DNA of 64,000 nucleotides from JANQRX01 sp963663975 (GCA_963663975.2 CAXXRA010000005.1:62001-126000), one strand, 5' to 3'; positions 1 to 11,285 are shown, counted from the stretch's first letter. Program-made: numbers and translations. The notes: a model not told the origin generated them from the letters alone.

Positions 1-2
1 AT

Positions 3-2183
<2,181 letters not shown>

Positions 2184-2197
2184 CGGAAAGTTTGTTC

Positions 2198-2643
2198 TCA
2201 GTCGGCCGGATCGGAAGCCTTCGGTCTTTCGGCAAACGCTTGATTGATCGCCGCAACGATTGTCTCCGGCGGATGTGCTCCCATGACGACGATGCGTTGG
2301 TCGACGATGAAGCAGGGCACGCCCGTGACACCGATGCGATAGGCATTCTCGACCTCACCGACCGTCTCGCTGCGCGCCTCGTCTCCAGCCAACCTCGCAC
2401 TTACCGCATGTCTGGAGAAACCGGTTTGCTCGGCAAGATCGATCAAAACTGCAGCGTCGCCGATGTCGAGACCTTCGCTGAAATAGCCGACGAACAGCCG
2501 CTCCACCATATCGTCCTCGAGCCCCTCCGATGCGGACCATTTGATCAGCCGATGGGCATCGACAGTGTTGGGCGAACGCTCGATGCGGTCAAACCGAAAC
2601 ACGATACTCTCCGACTCACCCATATCCGTGAACCGCTGATACA
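2198..2643 (-). pseudogene. FrnE/DsbA-like oxidoreductase, 3' part, split by the IS21 element
   Basis: This is the C-terminal part of a thioredoxin-fold DsbA-family protein of the FrnE type. It carries the helical insert and the C-terminal strand with the cis-proline region (VTGVPCFIVDQRI). The N-terminal part with the CPWC active site lies at 5137-5364, on the other side of a complete IS21 element. Removing 2644-5144 (the element plus one duplication copy) restores one frame of about 221 residues through the junction DMYQ-RFTD, the normal length for FrnE proteins. An ATG at 2644 could start this fragment, but it would lack the CXXC motif, so the gene is very probably inactive. Confidence 0.9.
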
Positions 2644-2790
2644 TGTCAAACGGCTTTCAATATTGACCCCCGATCGGCGTGCAAAATTGACTCCCCTGAG
2701 CGGCACGGCGGAGGTTGTCCCGGTAGTCAATAGGGGGGGTACCTGTTGACCCACCGGGGCAACCGGGCCGCAGGCACGGCCGGCGGCGGC

Positions 2791-3519
2791 TCAGGAGCGG
2801 TTCTTGAAGCGCCAGCTCTCGTTGCCGGTCTCGATGATCTCGCAATGATGGGTGAGACGGTCGAGCAGGGCTGTGGTCATCTTGGGGTCGCCGAAGACGG
2901 ATGGCCATTCGCCGAAGGCGAGGTTGGTGGTGATGACGATAGAGGTGCGCTCGTAGAGCCGGCTCATGAGGTGGAAGAGCAGCTGCCCGCCGGCCTGGGC
3001 GAAGGGCAGGTAGCCGAGTTCGTCGAGGATGACGAAGTCGCGGCGTACAAGCTGATCTGCGGTGCGGCCCTGGCGTCCGGCGCGGAGCTCGGCCTCGAGG
3101 TGGTTGACCAGGTCGACGACGTTGTAGCAGCGGCCCCGGGCGCCCTTGCGGATGCAGGAGCGCGCGATGGCGACGGCGAGATGGGTCTTGCCGGTGCCGG
3201 TGCCGCCGACCAGCACGATGTTGCGCTTGCCCTCCAGGAAGCCGCCGCCGGCGAGCTCCTGGATCAGGGGCTCGTTGACTGGCGAGGCGGCGAAGTCGAA
3301 GTCGGCCAGCTCCTTGGCCGTTGGCAACCTGGCGGACGCCATCTGGTACTTGATCGAGCGCGCCGTCTTGTCGGCGATCTCGACCTGCAGCAGCGTACCG
3401 ATGATCTGCTGCACCGGATGACGACGCTTGAGCCCGTCGGCAAGGATGTCGTCGTAGGCGGCGCGCATGCCCGCGAGCTTCAACGCCGTCATCATCGCCA
3501 GCACCTCATGACGCTCCAT
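2791..3519 (-). CDS. istB: IS21-family ATP-binding helper protein IstB
   Basis: The product is a 242-residue DnaC-like AAA+ ATPase that helps the transposase IstA. The Walker A motif GGTGTGKTHLA lies near residue 105 and the Walker B region reads VILDELGYLPF. The gene overlaps the 3' end of istA by 14 bases, the usual IS21 arrangement, which implies translational coupling. The length is normal for the family and no frameshift is seen. Confidence 0.95.
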   Translation of the reverse strand: MERHEVLAMMTALKLAGMRAAYDDILADGLKRRHPVQQIIGTLLQVEIADKTARSIKYQMASARLPTAKELADFDFAASPVNEPLIQELAGGGFLEGKRNIVLVGGTGTGKTHLAVAIARSCIRKGARGRCYNVVDLVNHLEAELRAGRQGRTADQLVRRDFVILDELGYLPFAQAGGQLLFHLMSRLYERTSIVITTNLAFGEWPSVFGDPKMTTALLDRLTHHCEIIETGNESWRFKNRS

Positions 3520-5029
3520 GACCGGCCTCCCTCAGGCGATCGTAGCGCTGACAGTCGGCCACCGGCCGGTGGCGAAGCTGCAGGCCCTCGGGCGTCGGGA
3601 TGGTCGCCGGCGGTGCCGGCTGGCACTGCCGGGCGAGGATGTTGAGCACGACGTCGGCGCTGCAGGCGCCGCAGTCGAGCGCCTCGGCACAGGCCGCCTC
3701 GACCGCCTCCAGCCCGTCCTCCTGAACCGCCGCGAGGATCCTCACGAACTGCCTGTCACCGTCGTCGCAACCCGTCAGCCGGGCCCGTATGCGGCCGAGC
3801 GCGCCGGGCAGTTGCCAGCCCTTGAAGGGCGCGCCATTGCGCAGCGCGCCGGGCTTCCTCGTCAGGATCGGCACGTAGTGCCACGGATCGTAGGCGACCT
3901 GGCCGCGCCCGAAGCTGCGGGGATGCTCGGCGACGGTCTCGCCGTCCTGGCGGATGACGATCCGATCGGCGTAGGCCCGCACGTCGACCGGCCGCCCGAC
4001 GGCACGGGCGGCGACGCTGTAGTGGTTGTTGTCGAAGCGCACCAGACAGGTCTTGGACACCGCCACCTCGGTGGCGTGGAAGCCGTCGAAGGGGCCGCGA
4101 TAGGCCATCAAGAAGGGCCGCTCCTCCTCGAACACCTGCCACACCGTCTTGCTCTCGATCGTCGGATGCGGCCGCTTCTTGGCGTCCTCGATACACCGAT
4201 CCATCAGCCACTCGTTGATCTCGACGTAGGAGCGGCCCCGCGGGATGGGCACGAACAGGCGGCCGCGGACGTCACCCACCTGCCTCTCGACCTGCCCCTT
4301 CTCCCAGCCCGCACCCGGAGTGCACGCCACCGGCTCCACCAGATGGTGGGAGCACAGCTCCAGAAAGCGCCGATTGTAGGCGCGCTCCTTGCCGACGAAG
4401 ACCATGCTCACCGCCGTCTTCATGTTGTCGTAGATGCCCCGCCGGCAGACCCCGCCGAAGAAGTGGAAGGCCCGTTCGTGCGCCTCGAACACCATCTCCT
4501 GGCTCTCGCGCGGGAAGATCTGAACCAGCTGCATGCGGCTGTAGCAGAGCCGCATGTGCGCCGCCTTCACCTTGGTTGTCACACCCGACAGGCGCGCGTA
4601 CTCGTGGCTCCAGTCGAACTGGTAGGCCTCGCCGGGATCGAAGCTCAGCGGCACAAAACCCTGCGACGGCGACAACAGCCGCCACCGCCGACGCCAGGTC
4701 CTGGCGTAGCGGCGCACTGCGTCGTAGCCGCCGCCATAGCCCAGAGCCGCAAGGTCTTCATGAATCCGCAGCAGAGACAGCCGATCCCGGCGCGGCCTCT
4801 TCTCGTTGGCCTCCAGCTGGCGCTCGAGCTCATCCACCCACGGCCCAAGCTTCGGCATCGGCTGGATCTTGCGCTCGTAGCTGTACGAGGTCTCATCGCC
4901 CCGCACCACCTTGCGCACCGTGTTCTTCGAAACCCTCAAATCCCGGGCGATCTTCTTGATCGGAACGCCCCTCACCAGATGATCCCGACGTATCCGTGCG
5001 ATCGTCTCCACAACCAGCATCTCCCCCAC
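3506..5029 (-). CDS. istA: IS21-family transposase IstA
   Basis: The product is a 507-residue DDE transposase. The N-terminal helix-turn-helix (IKKIARDLRVSKNTVRKVVR) would bind the repeated terminal motifs. The rve-type integrase core follows, including FDWSHEY (first acidic residue) and YDNMKTAV (second), and then a C-terminal beta domain. The first ATG at 5029 is used here; a second in-frame ATG lies three codons later. The gene is intact and coupled to istB. Confidence 0.95.
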   Translation of the reverse strand: MGEMLVVETIARIRRDHLVRGVPIKKIARDLRVSKNTVRKVVRGDETSYSYERKIQPMPKLGPWVDELERQLEANEKRPRRDRLSLLRIHEDLAALGYGGGYDAVRRYARTWRRRWRLLSPSQGFVPLSFDPGEAYQFDWSHEYARLSGVTTKVKAAHMRLCYSRMQLVQIFPRESQEMVFEAHERAFHFFGGVCRRGIYDNMKTAVSMVFVGKERAYNRRFLELCSHHLVEPVACTPGAGWEKGQVERQVGDVRGRLFVPIPRGRSYVEINEWLMDRCIEDAKKRPHPTIESKTVWQVFEEERPFLMAYRGPFDGFHATEVAVSKTCLVRFDNNHYSVAARAVGRPVDVRAYADRIVIRQDGETVAEHPRSFGRGQVAYDPWHYVPILTRKPGALRNGAPFKGWQLPGALGRIRARLTGCDDGDRQFVRILAAVQEDGLEAVEAACAEALDCGACSADVVLNILARQCQPAPPATIPTPEGLQLRHRPVADCQRYDRLREAGHGAS

Positions 5030-5136
5030 CTCGTCTGTCCAAACAACGAGGTGTGTTAAAAATCACAAAACCAGGGGGGTCAATTTTGGACGCCGATTAC
5101 CCCACCAAGGGGGTCAATATTCCACGCCGATCAACA

Positions 5137-5364
5137 CTGATACATGTCGGCCGGGCCGTCGACGCTGCCGAATTTGCGGGTCAGATAAGCCTCCCGGCTG
5201 ATGCCCTCTGGCGGGATTGTCGGATCGAGGCGAAATGGCTTCCAGTGGACCTCGACATCGATTTCCGGCACCCGAGCAAGCGCACGTTCGAGGCGCCGTT
5301 TGCCGACGTAACACCACGGACACACGACATCTGAAATAACATCGATGGGAATCGAATTTGTCAT
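5137..5364 (-). pseudogene. FrnE/DsbA-like oxidoreductase, 5' part with CPWC active site
   Basis: This is the first 76 codons of the oxidoreductase gene interrupted by the IS21 element. It has the FrnE N-terminus (ISDVVCPWCYVGKRRL, redox-active Cys-X-X-Cys) and ends at DMYQ, where the element begins. The product without the element would be a thiol-disulfide oxidoreductase or isomerase with no obvious signal peptide, therefore cytoplasmic. The rest of the gene is at 2198-2643. Its start lies 47 bases downstream of the solute-binding protein gene's stop codon on the same strand, so the two may once have been co-transcribed. Confidence 0.9.
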
Positions 5365-5411
5365 GCCGCCGACCTATAGCGCCTCGCTCCTCGGCGTCTC
5401 CCCGCCTTCGG

Positions 5412-7256
5412 TTACTCGGCGCTTTTCGACCACCACGTCGCCGGTACCGATCCATACAGCGATGCCTTGGCCGGGATTTTCAGCGTGGTCCAATAGGCCA
5501 CCCACTGGGCCGGCGCATGAAACAGCGGAATGACGTAGAAACCCGACATCAACACCCGGTCGAGCGCCCTGACCGCCGTCACGAAATCCCCCTGGGACCG
5601 GGCAGCAAGCATGGCCTCGATCATCGCATCGACCGCCGGGTCCGAGACGCCGGCGAAATTCAGGCGGCCAAAGGTCTCGGCGTTGACTTTCGACCAGCGA
5701 CCGATCTGTTCGTTGCCCGGTGACAGCGACGCACCATAGACCCAGTGCATCATGTCGAAATCGCGATCGCCGAGAACGCGCTCCCAATACTGGGCCGAAT
5801 CGACGGAGCGCACCGCCATGTCGATCCCGGCCAGTGCCAGCGTGCGCTGCAGCACCAGCGCAAGCCGTTCCTCCCGTTTGTCGATCGCCAGGAACTCGAA
5901 GGTCAACGGCTCGCCGGTGACAGCGTCGACGAGTTTGTTGCCGCGGCGTTCGTATCCGGCCGCCGTGAGCAGATCGAGACCAGCCTTCAGATTGGTGCGG
6001 TCGCGACCTGAGCCGTCGCTGACCGGCGGTTGGTAGGTCCCGTCCATGATGTCCGTGCGCACGGATTCCGGGAACGGCGCCAGGAGTGCAAGTTCGGCCG
6101 GGCTCGCCGGCCGGCCGAGCGCGGACAATTGCGAGCCCTGGAAGTAGCTTCCGGTGCGGGCGTAGGCGCTGTTGTACAGGTTCCGATTGACCCATTCGAA
6201 ATCAAGGAAATAGCTGAAGGCCTCACGCGTGCGAATGTCGTCGAAAACCGGTCGCCGGGTGTTGAACACGAACCCGTTCATGCCGTCGGGCACGCCGGTG
6301 GGGACTTCCGCTTTGACCACATCGCCGCTGCTGGCGGCGGGGAAATCATACGCTTGTGTCCACCGCGAGGGGTCGCTCTCGGTGGTAGCGTCAAAGATGC
6401 CTTTCTTGAAGGCTTCGAAAAGGGCGGTGCCGTCGCGAATGTACTCGATGCGGATTTCGTCGAAATTGTCGAAACCCCGCTTCTGCGGCAGGTCCTTGGC
6501 CCAGTAGTCGGGATTGCGCTTCAGCGTCACGGTGCTGCCGGCGTTGACGTCGGCAATGAGGTAGGGACCGCTGCCGATCGGCGGTTCAAGGCCTGATTCG
6601 CCGAACACCTCAGGATCGGTGGCATGCTTCGGAAAGACCGGCAAAAGGGCGACCAGGAGCGGCATTTCCCGGTCCCAGACCTCGCCGAACACAAAGCGCA
6701 CCTTGCCGCCTGGCTTTTCCTCCACACGGTCGACCTTCTTGTACCAGGAGCGCGGCAGGCCCTTCTCCCTGAGGAGTTCGAACGTGAAGACGACATCGGC
6801 GGTGGTGACAGGCTTGTCATCGGAGAAACGGGCGAGCGGATTAAGGGTGAATTCCACCCACGAGCGATCCTCCGGCACCTCGACGAATTCGGCAATGTGG
6901 CCGTAAAGCGTGAACGGCTCGTCCCAACTCCTGACCATCAGGCTGTCCCAGACATTGTTGGGCCAGAATGCACTACGCCCCCACAGGCCATCGGGCACCG
7001 CACCCTTGCGGATAAAGGGATTGAGGCTGTCGAACGTGCCTTGTCCGCCAAACGAGATTTTGCCCCCTTTGGGTGCGTTCGGGTCGGCGTAGGGAAGGTG
7101 ATCGAAGTTCGCCGGCAGGGCTGGCTCGCCCTGCATGGCAATCCCGTGCACGGCCTCGGCCACGGCGATCTGCGGCGCAAGTCCGAGGCCGAGGCTGAGG
7201 GCGATCGCCGTCGCAGTCGGGCGGCGAAGAGCAAGAGAGAATATCTGAGCAGACAT
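5412..7256 (-). CDS. Extracellular solute-binding protein family 5, YejA-like
   Basis: The product is a 614-residue periplasmic peptide-type binding protein of an ABC importer. The start chosen is the ATG at 7256, which gives a signal peptide (MSAQIFSLALRR, a hydrophobic stretch, then AVAEA); an upstream in-frame ATG at 7304 would put charged residues before it. After cleavage the sequence (HGIAMQGEP, FDHLPYADPNAPKGG, FDSLNPFI) matches the YejA subgroup, which binds oligopeptides or microcin C-like peptides. No yejB/E/F permease or ATPase genes adjoin it, so it is an orphan binding protein that must use a transporter encoded elsewhere or have lost its partners. Confidence 0.88.
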   Translation of the reverse strand: MSAQIFSLALRRPTATAIALSLGLGLAPQIAVAEAVHGIAMQGEPALPANFDHLPYADPNAPKGGKISFGGQGTFDSLNPFIRKGAVPDGLWGRSAFWPNNVWDSLMVRSWDEPFTLYGHIAEFVEVPEDRSWVEFTLNPLARFSDDKPVTTADVVFTFELLREKGLPRSWYKKVDRVEEKPGGKVRFVFGEVWDREMPLLVALLPVFPKHATDPEVFGESGLEPPIGSGPYLIADVNAGSTVTLKRNPDYWAKDLPQKRGFDNFDEIRIEYIRDGTALFEAFKKGIFDATTESDPSRWTQAYDFPAASSGDVVKAEVPTGVPDGMNGFVFNTRRPVFDDIRTREAFSYFLDFEWVNRNLYNSAYARTGSYFQGSQLSALGRPASPAELALLAPFPESVRTDIMDGTYQPPVSDGSGRDRTNLKAGLDLLTAAGYERRGNKLVDAVTGEPLTFEFLAIDKREERLALVLQRTLALAGIDMAVRSVDSAQYWERVLGDRDFDMMHWVYGASLSPGNEQIGRWSKVNAETFGRLNFAGVSDPAVDAMIEAMLAARSQGDFVTAVRALDRVLMSGFYVIPLFHAPAQWVAYWTTLKIPAKASLYGSVPATWWSKSAE

Positions 7257-7484
7257 GATGGCGCGCTTTTTTTCGGTTTCCGGTGAATCCCGACGGTACC
7301 ACACGGCTGGCGGCGGCTCGGGATAAAAGCATGGTGCGCGCGCGAGGTGGCTGGAAATCGCGCGGAAGGGTCGCTATGGATGGCGCCGCCGGTCACCATC
7401 TGGCCTTATTTGGCGTACACTCCCAGACCAACGGGGCGGCGAGGCCGATGTCGTCTGTTTGAGGACAACCCAGGGACAATTTCA

Positions 7485-8108
7485 ATGGCAGTTTGGACTT
7501 CGAAGGGGCTGACGATCAGTGGCCTTGCAGCAGTTTTTCTGGCCGCAGCGACGATGCCGCATTCCGATGTGGCGCAGGCGCAAGCGCCGAACGCGGATGT
7601 CAAGTGGGTCAAGGTGTGCAACACCGACCCCAACACCAACAAGGAGCTATGCCTTGTTATCCATGAGCTGAGAGCCGAGACGGGCCAGTTTATCGCGTCC
7701 GCCACCCTCAGGCAGTTCACCGGCGAATCTGAGATCTCATTCGTAGCCGCGGTACCTCCGGGCATGCTGCTCGAGCCCGGATTGCGAGTTCAGATCGACG
7801 GCGGCACCCAGCACGAAATTCAGTTTGGGATCTGCTTCCCCAATGCCTGTTACGGGGAACTCAAGGTTGATCAGAATTTTGTCGACGCCATGAAGGCCGG
7901 CGGCCAGTTGACGATCAGCACGCTGAATCAGGGCGAGAAGATCGTCACGTTCCCGCTGACACTGATCGGCTTCACCAAGGTCTATGACGGCGAGGGTCTT
8001 GATCAGGCCGGGGCACAGGCGAGGCAAAGCGAACTCAATGAGGCGCTTCAGGCCCGCGCGGCCGAAGCTCGCAAGAAACTGATCGAACAGCAGCAGACCG
8101 GCAACTAG
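7485..8108 (+). CDS. IalB-family (invasion-associated locus B) exported protein
   Basis: The product has 207 residues from the ATG at 7485; upstream in-frame starts would place a long non-signal segment ahead of the signal peptide. A signal peptide is visible (KGLTISGLAAVFLAAATM to AQAQA). The mature part has the IalB pattern WVKVCNT...CLVIHE, a GMLLEPGL segment, and FGICFPNACYGELKVD with the second cysteine pair. The C-terminus is a charged helix rich in Ala, Glu and Lys. IalB was first described in Bartonella, but free-living alphaproteobacteria carry many homologues whose role is unknown, so no invasion function is implied. A terminator-like hairpin follows the stop codon. Confidence 0.85.
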   Translation: MAVWTSKGLTISGLAAVFLAAATMPHSDVAQAQAPNADVKWVKVCNTDPNTNKELCLVIHELRAETGQFIASATLRQFTGESEISFVAAVPPGMLLEPGLRVQIDGGTQHEIQFGICFPNACYGELKVDQNFVDAMKAGGQLTISTLNQGEKIVTFPLTLIGFTKVYDGEGLDQAGAQARQSELNEALQARAAEARKKLIEQQQTGN

Positions 8109-8124
8109 GTCGGAAACCAGCTAC

Positions 8125-8145
8125 CGGGCCGGACGGCCCGATTTT
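8125..8145 (+). terminator. Rho-independent terminator-like hairpin after the IalB-family gene
   Basis: A perfect 6-bp GC stem (CGGGCC / GGCCCG) with a four-base loop is followed by ATTTT. It sits between two convergent genes, so it could stop transcripts from the plus strand; the tail for the opposite direction is poor. Confidence 0.6.
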
Positions 8146-8147
8146 GG

Positions 8148-8480
8148 TCAATTAAGGTCGAGGTGGCGGGCGTGATAGAGGTCGCCGTCGCGCTCACCGA
8201 AGAATTCGATGATCTGCGGATGGCGCAACGGCTCGCCGGTCTCGTCGGGCAACAGGTTTTGCTCGGAGACATAGGCGATATACTCGCTCTCGGCGTCCTC
8301 GGCGAACAGATGATAGAAGGGCTGGCCCTTGGTCGGCCGAACATCCTCCGGGATCGCCAGCCACCACTCGTCGGTGTTGTCGAATACCGGATCGACGTCG
8401 AAAATCACACCGCGGAACGCGTGCACCCGATGGCGGACCACCTGTCCGATCATATACTTGGCGGCGCGTGTGTTTTGCAC
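8148..8480 (-). CDS. hspQ: Heat shock protein HspQ (YccV, hemimethylated-DNA-binding family)
   Basis: The product has about 110 residues. In Escherichia coli HspQ is a specificity factor that enhances Lon and binds hemimethylated oriC DNA. The family core is plain: IGQVVRHRVHAFRGVIFDVD, then PFYHLFAEDAESEYIAYVSE and QNLLPDETGEP. A GTG at 8480 is chosen because GGAG lies seven bases upstream and it gives the usual short N-terminus (QNTRAAKYMIGQ). A longer frame opens at 8540 but lacks similarity there. Confidence 0.9.
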   Translation of the reverse strand: MQNTRAAKYMIGQVVRHRVHAFRGVIFDVDPVFDNTDEWWLAIPEDVRPTKGQPFYHLFAEDAESEYIAYVSEQNLLPDETGEPLRHPQIIEFFGERDGDLYHARHLDLN

Positions 8481-8660
8481 CTGAACGCTCCGAATCTGGC
8501 TCCGCGATGTGTTAAGCGCATGGCGAGAAAGGGATGTCAACTTGCCCCCGACTGATTGACCCGGCCCCTTGTTGGCGCTAGGCCCCGGCGGGGGCTGGCA
8601 TGTTCGGGGTAGCCATCAGAACAGCCCGCGGGATCGCTATTCGCCGGTGTTGCGCCGATC

Positions 8661-9623
8661 ATGAATGAAATTGCGGGGCTCATCGTACCGTTTTTCGGCC
8701 TGATCCTTCTTGGCTACGGTTCCGGAAGGCTTGATCTGGTCAAATCCGGCGGCGTGGCGGCGCTCAGTTTCTTCGTTCTCTACCTGGCCATGCCGGCGCT
8801 GTTCTTTCAGCTGCTTGCCAGAGCGTCCTTGTCCGAGTTTCAGGGTGCCTCCTTCCTGCTGACCACCACCTTCTCCACCTATTGCGCGTTCGCCATCGCG
8901 TTTTCGGTCGGTGCGCTCACCAATCGCGGCAACATCTCCGAAGCGACCATCCAGGGGCTTCTGGGGTCCTACTCCAACGTCGGTTACATGGCGCCGGCCT
9001 TGACGATTGCAGCCTTCGGGACTGCAGCGGCGATGCCGACCGCACTGATTTTCAGCCTCGACACCGCCCTGATCCTGGTCCTCACGCCGCTGATGATGGC
9101 CCTGGGAGGCTCGGTCCGCGCCAACGCCGCCGACCTGGTCGAGGAGATCGGTCGTCGGGTGGTCCTGCATCCACTCATCCTGGCGACCATCGCCGGCCTG
9201 GCCATGAGCGCCGTTGGGGTGGGACTACCCGGTCCTGTCGACCAATTGTTGTCCATGTTGCGTCAAGCGGCCGCGCCGTGCGCTCTGTTCCTGCTCGGGA
9301 TCAATCTTTCGCAGCGCGGCCTCGAAGATATCCCCATCGAGATGCCGTTCATTGTCGCCATCAAGCTCATCGCGCATCCGATGATCGTCTATCTGATGCT
9401 GAGTTGGGTCGGCGGGTTCGACCGAATCTGGGTTTATGTTGCGGTTCTGATGGCCGCCCTGCCGCCGGCTTCGCAGGTGCACGCGATGGCCCGGAGATAT
9501 CGCACCTACGCCGATCACTCTTCAGGCGCGATCGCGCTGGCCACCATTGTTTCGATTTCGTCACTGACGCTGGTTCTGATCCTGCTGCTCAACGAGATCG
9601 TTCCGCTTGATCCCTTCCGTTGA
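8661..9623 (+). CDS. AEC-family (auxin efflux carrier-like) permease
   Basis: The product is a 320-residue inner-membrane protein with roughly ten hydrophobic segments in two halves. It starts with the AEC signature (IVPFFGLILLGYGSGR) and has GSYSNVGYMAPAL in the fourth segment, the conserved Asn region of the family. Bacterial AEC members include malonate and other organic-acid transporters; substrate cannot be predicted here. Its last 63 bases overlap the 3' end of the convergent hydroxylase gene. Confidence 0.88.
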   Translation: MNEIAGLIVPFFGLILLGYGSGRLDLVKSGGVAALSFFVLYLAMPALFFQLLARASLSEFQGASFLLTTTFSTYCAFAIAFSVGALTNRGNISEATIQGLLGSYSNVGYMAPALTIAAFGTAAAMPTALIFSLDTALILVLTPLMMALGGSVRANAADLVEEIGRRVVLHPLILATIAGLAMSAVGVGLPGPVDQLLSMLRQAAAPCALFLLGINLSQRGLEDIPIEMPFIVAIKLIAHPMIVYLMLSWVGGFDRIWVYVAVLMAALPPASQVHAMARRYRTYADHSSGAIALATIVSISSLTLVLILLLNEIVPLDPFR

Positions 9624-10793
9624 GGGGCGGGCACGGTTGCCTCCGCCGAGGCCGGCCTCGATCGCCCAACGCCGTAGCGCCGGGATGCGATCGAGCATGA
9701 AAAGTCCGGCACCACGCAATGCCTGAATGGGGAGAAAATCCGCCAGCAGCGTGCGGTTCAATGCGTCGACCGCGGCGGTACGAAGCCGGACGTCGCCGCT
9801 GCGTGCGCGCTCATAGGCTTTGAGGTGCGCCTCGCTTCCCGGATCGGTGCCGGGCGCCGACAGAAGATCGGCAAGCGCAGCGACATCCCGGTAGCCGAGG
9901 TTAAGCCCCTGGGCGCCGATCGGCGGGAAAACATGCGCCGATTCGCCCGCCAGCATGATTCGCCTGGCAGCAAACCGCTCGACGCTGAGGCCGGACAGCG
10001 GAAAGGTCTGGACCTTGCCATCGATTTCGATCCTTCCAAGGATGGAAGCGGACCGGTCCTCGATCTCGCGGGCAAGCGCGCCGCGGTCGCGTTTCGCCCG
10101 CCGTTGCGTCGCGGCGGGTGCATCGACCCACACCAGGCTCGAGCGACGCCCCGGCAGCGGCACCAGCGTAAACGGGCCGTTTTCGGTGTGAAACTCGGTT
10201 GAAGCGTGGCCGTGATCGTGTTCGTGGACGAGGTTGCAGACCAGCGCAGACTGAGGATAACACCAGTCGCGCGCGGCAATCCCGGCGACTTGCCGCAACC
10301 TCGAGCGCCGTCCGTCTGCCGCCACGACAAGCTGACTTTCGACGGTTTCTCCGCCTGCAAGGCTCAACCAAACGGCCTCGCCGGTGATGGACGCATCAGC
10401 GACCATGCCTTCGACGCGCTCGATCGCCGAATCCGCGACCGCCTGGTTCAGCGCTTCGACCAGGGTGATGTTGCGGACGTTGAAACCGAATTCGCCGAGG
10501 CCGATTTCCCCGGCGTCGAAGACGACCTCCGGCGCGCGAACCAGACGCTTGGTCCCGTCGATGATCCGCATGATCCGCAAGGGGGCAGCGTTACCGGCAA
10601 CGCGTGGCCACACGCCGATATCCCGCAGGAGGTCAACCGAACCGCCGAGCAGCGCCGAGGTGCGACCATCGTCAAGCGCGACCGCCGGTGCGACAAGCGC
10701 AACCCGGTGGCTGGTCCTGGCAAGTGCCAATGCCGCGGCCAGACCCACCGGCCCGGCGCCGACCACGGCGATGCGGGCAGCAGCTCTGGCCAC
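9561..10793 (-). CDS. UbiH/UbiF-family FAD-dependent hydroxylase
   Basis: The product is a 410-residue flavoprotein monooxygenase of the ubiquinone-biosynthesis hydroxylase group, which adds a ring hydroxyl using FAD, O2 and NAD(P)H. The N-terminal dinucleotide fold reads VVGAGPVGLAAALAL. The second motif is VVAADGRRSRLRQ. The FAD ribityl motif reads MLAGESAHVFPPIGAQGLNL, where most members have GDAAH, so the Asp is replaced by Glu and the next Ala by Ser. The rest of the motif (AHxxPPxGAQGLNxG) is typical of UbiH/F rather than of other family members. Which ring position it acts on cannot be told. It shares 63 bases with the convergent AEC gene. Confidence 0.85.
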   Translation of the reverse strand: MARAAARIAVVGAGPVGLAAALALARTSHRVALVAPAVALDDGRTSALLGGSVDLLRDIGVWPRVAGNAAPLRIMRIIDGTKRLVRAPEVVFDAGEIGLGEFGFNVRNITLVEALNQAVADSAIERVEGMVADASITGEAVWLSLAGGETVESQLVVAADGRRSRLRQVAGIAARDWCYPQSALVCNLVHEHDHGHASTEFHTENGPFTLVPLPGRRSSLVWVDAPAATQRRAKRDRGALAREIEDRSASILGRIEIDGKVQTFPLSGLSVERFAARRIMLAGESAHVFPPIGAQGLNLGYRDVAALADLLSAPGTDPGSEAHLKAYERARSGDVRLRTAAVDALNRTLLADFLPIQALRGAGLFMLDRIPALRRWAIEAGLGGGNRARPSTEGIKRNDLVEQQDQNQRQ

Positions 10794-10802
10794 GCCGGCA
10801 AC

Positions 10803-11285
10803 TTAGCCCGGTGCGGCGGCCTGGGAAGCGGTCGACGGTGCGCCCCGGCCTCGCTGAACGACCGCGCCGGTCACCCATGAACCGGCCAACATGGCGACCA
10901 CAAACAACAGAACCGAACCGGGAACGATCCCGAGATTGGCGATTGCCGGACCGGGACAAAAGCCGGAGAGGCCCCAGCCAACGCCGAAAACAGCTGATCC
11001 AACAGCCAATTGTCTGTCGATCTTCGTGCGACTTGTGTAGATGAAGGAAGAAGCTGCTATTGGAGCACGGAAAAATCGATCCAAGCGTAGGCCAACCAGA
11101 CCGACCAGGACACCTCCGCCCATCACAAAAATCAGGCTCGGATCCCAGCCGCCCTCGGGGATGGCGGTAAAATCCAGAAAATCCTTGATCTTTTGCGGGT
11201 CGGTCATGCGGGCGATCGCAAGACCGAACCCGAAGATGACGCCACTGAGGGCGGCCGACGCCATGTAGAGGACCGAGCGTCGCAT
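10803..11285 (-). CDS. YeeE/YedE-family membrane protein, second of a pair
   Basis: The product has 160 residues with about four hydrophobic segments. The family motif appears as GLSGFCPGPAIANLG with its conserved cysteine. YeeE/YedE (DUF395) proteins transport sulfur compounds such as thiosulfate, or form two-subunit sulfur transporters. The ATG at 11285 overlaps the TGA of the upstream partner (TGATG), so the two are translationally coupled and probably form one channel from two half-size subunits. Confidence 0.85.
   Translation of the reverse strand: MRRSVLYMASAALSGVIFGFGLAIARMTDPQKIKDFLDFTAIPEGGWDPSLIFVMGGGVLVGLVGLRLDRFFRAPIAASSFIYTSRTKIDRQLAVGSAVFGVGWGLSGFCPGPAIANLGIVPGSVLLFVVAMLAGSWVTGAVVQRGRGAPSTASQAAAPG

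Larger units (their letters stand above)
2644..5136 (-). mobile_element. Complete IS21-family insertion sequence (2,493 bp)
   Basis: The element carries istA and istB on the minus strand. Both ends begin with TGT and share the block CAATATTGACCCCC or its near copy: the left end starts at 2644 and the right end, read inward on the minus strand, starts TGTTGATCGGCGTGGAATAT at 5136. Each end has a second copy of the subterminal motif (AAAATTGAC with C-runs), as IS21 ends normally do. The target CTGATACA at 2636-2643 is repeated at 5137-5144, an 8-bp duplication within the 4-8 bp expected. The length is typical. Both genes are intact and the duplication is perfect, so the insertion looks recent. 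End fragments of related elements lie at 40303-40394 and 44424-44483. Confidence 0.93.

Noticed and set aside
3518..5059. Plus-strand frame of over 500 codons opposite istA
   Set aside because: Low-complexity translation; istA on the other strand is complete.
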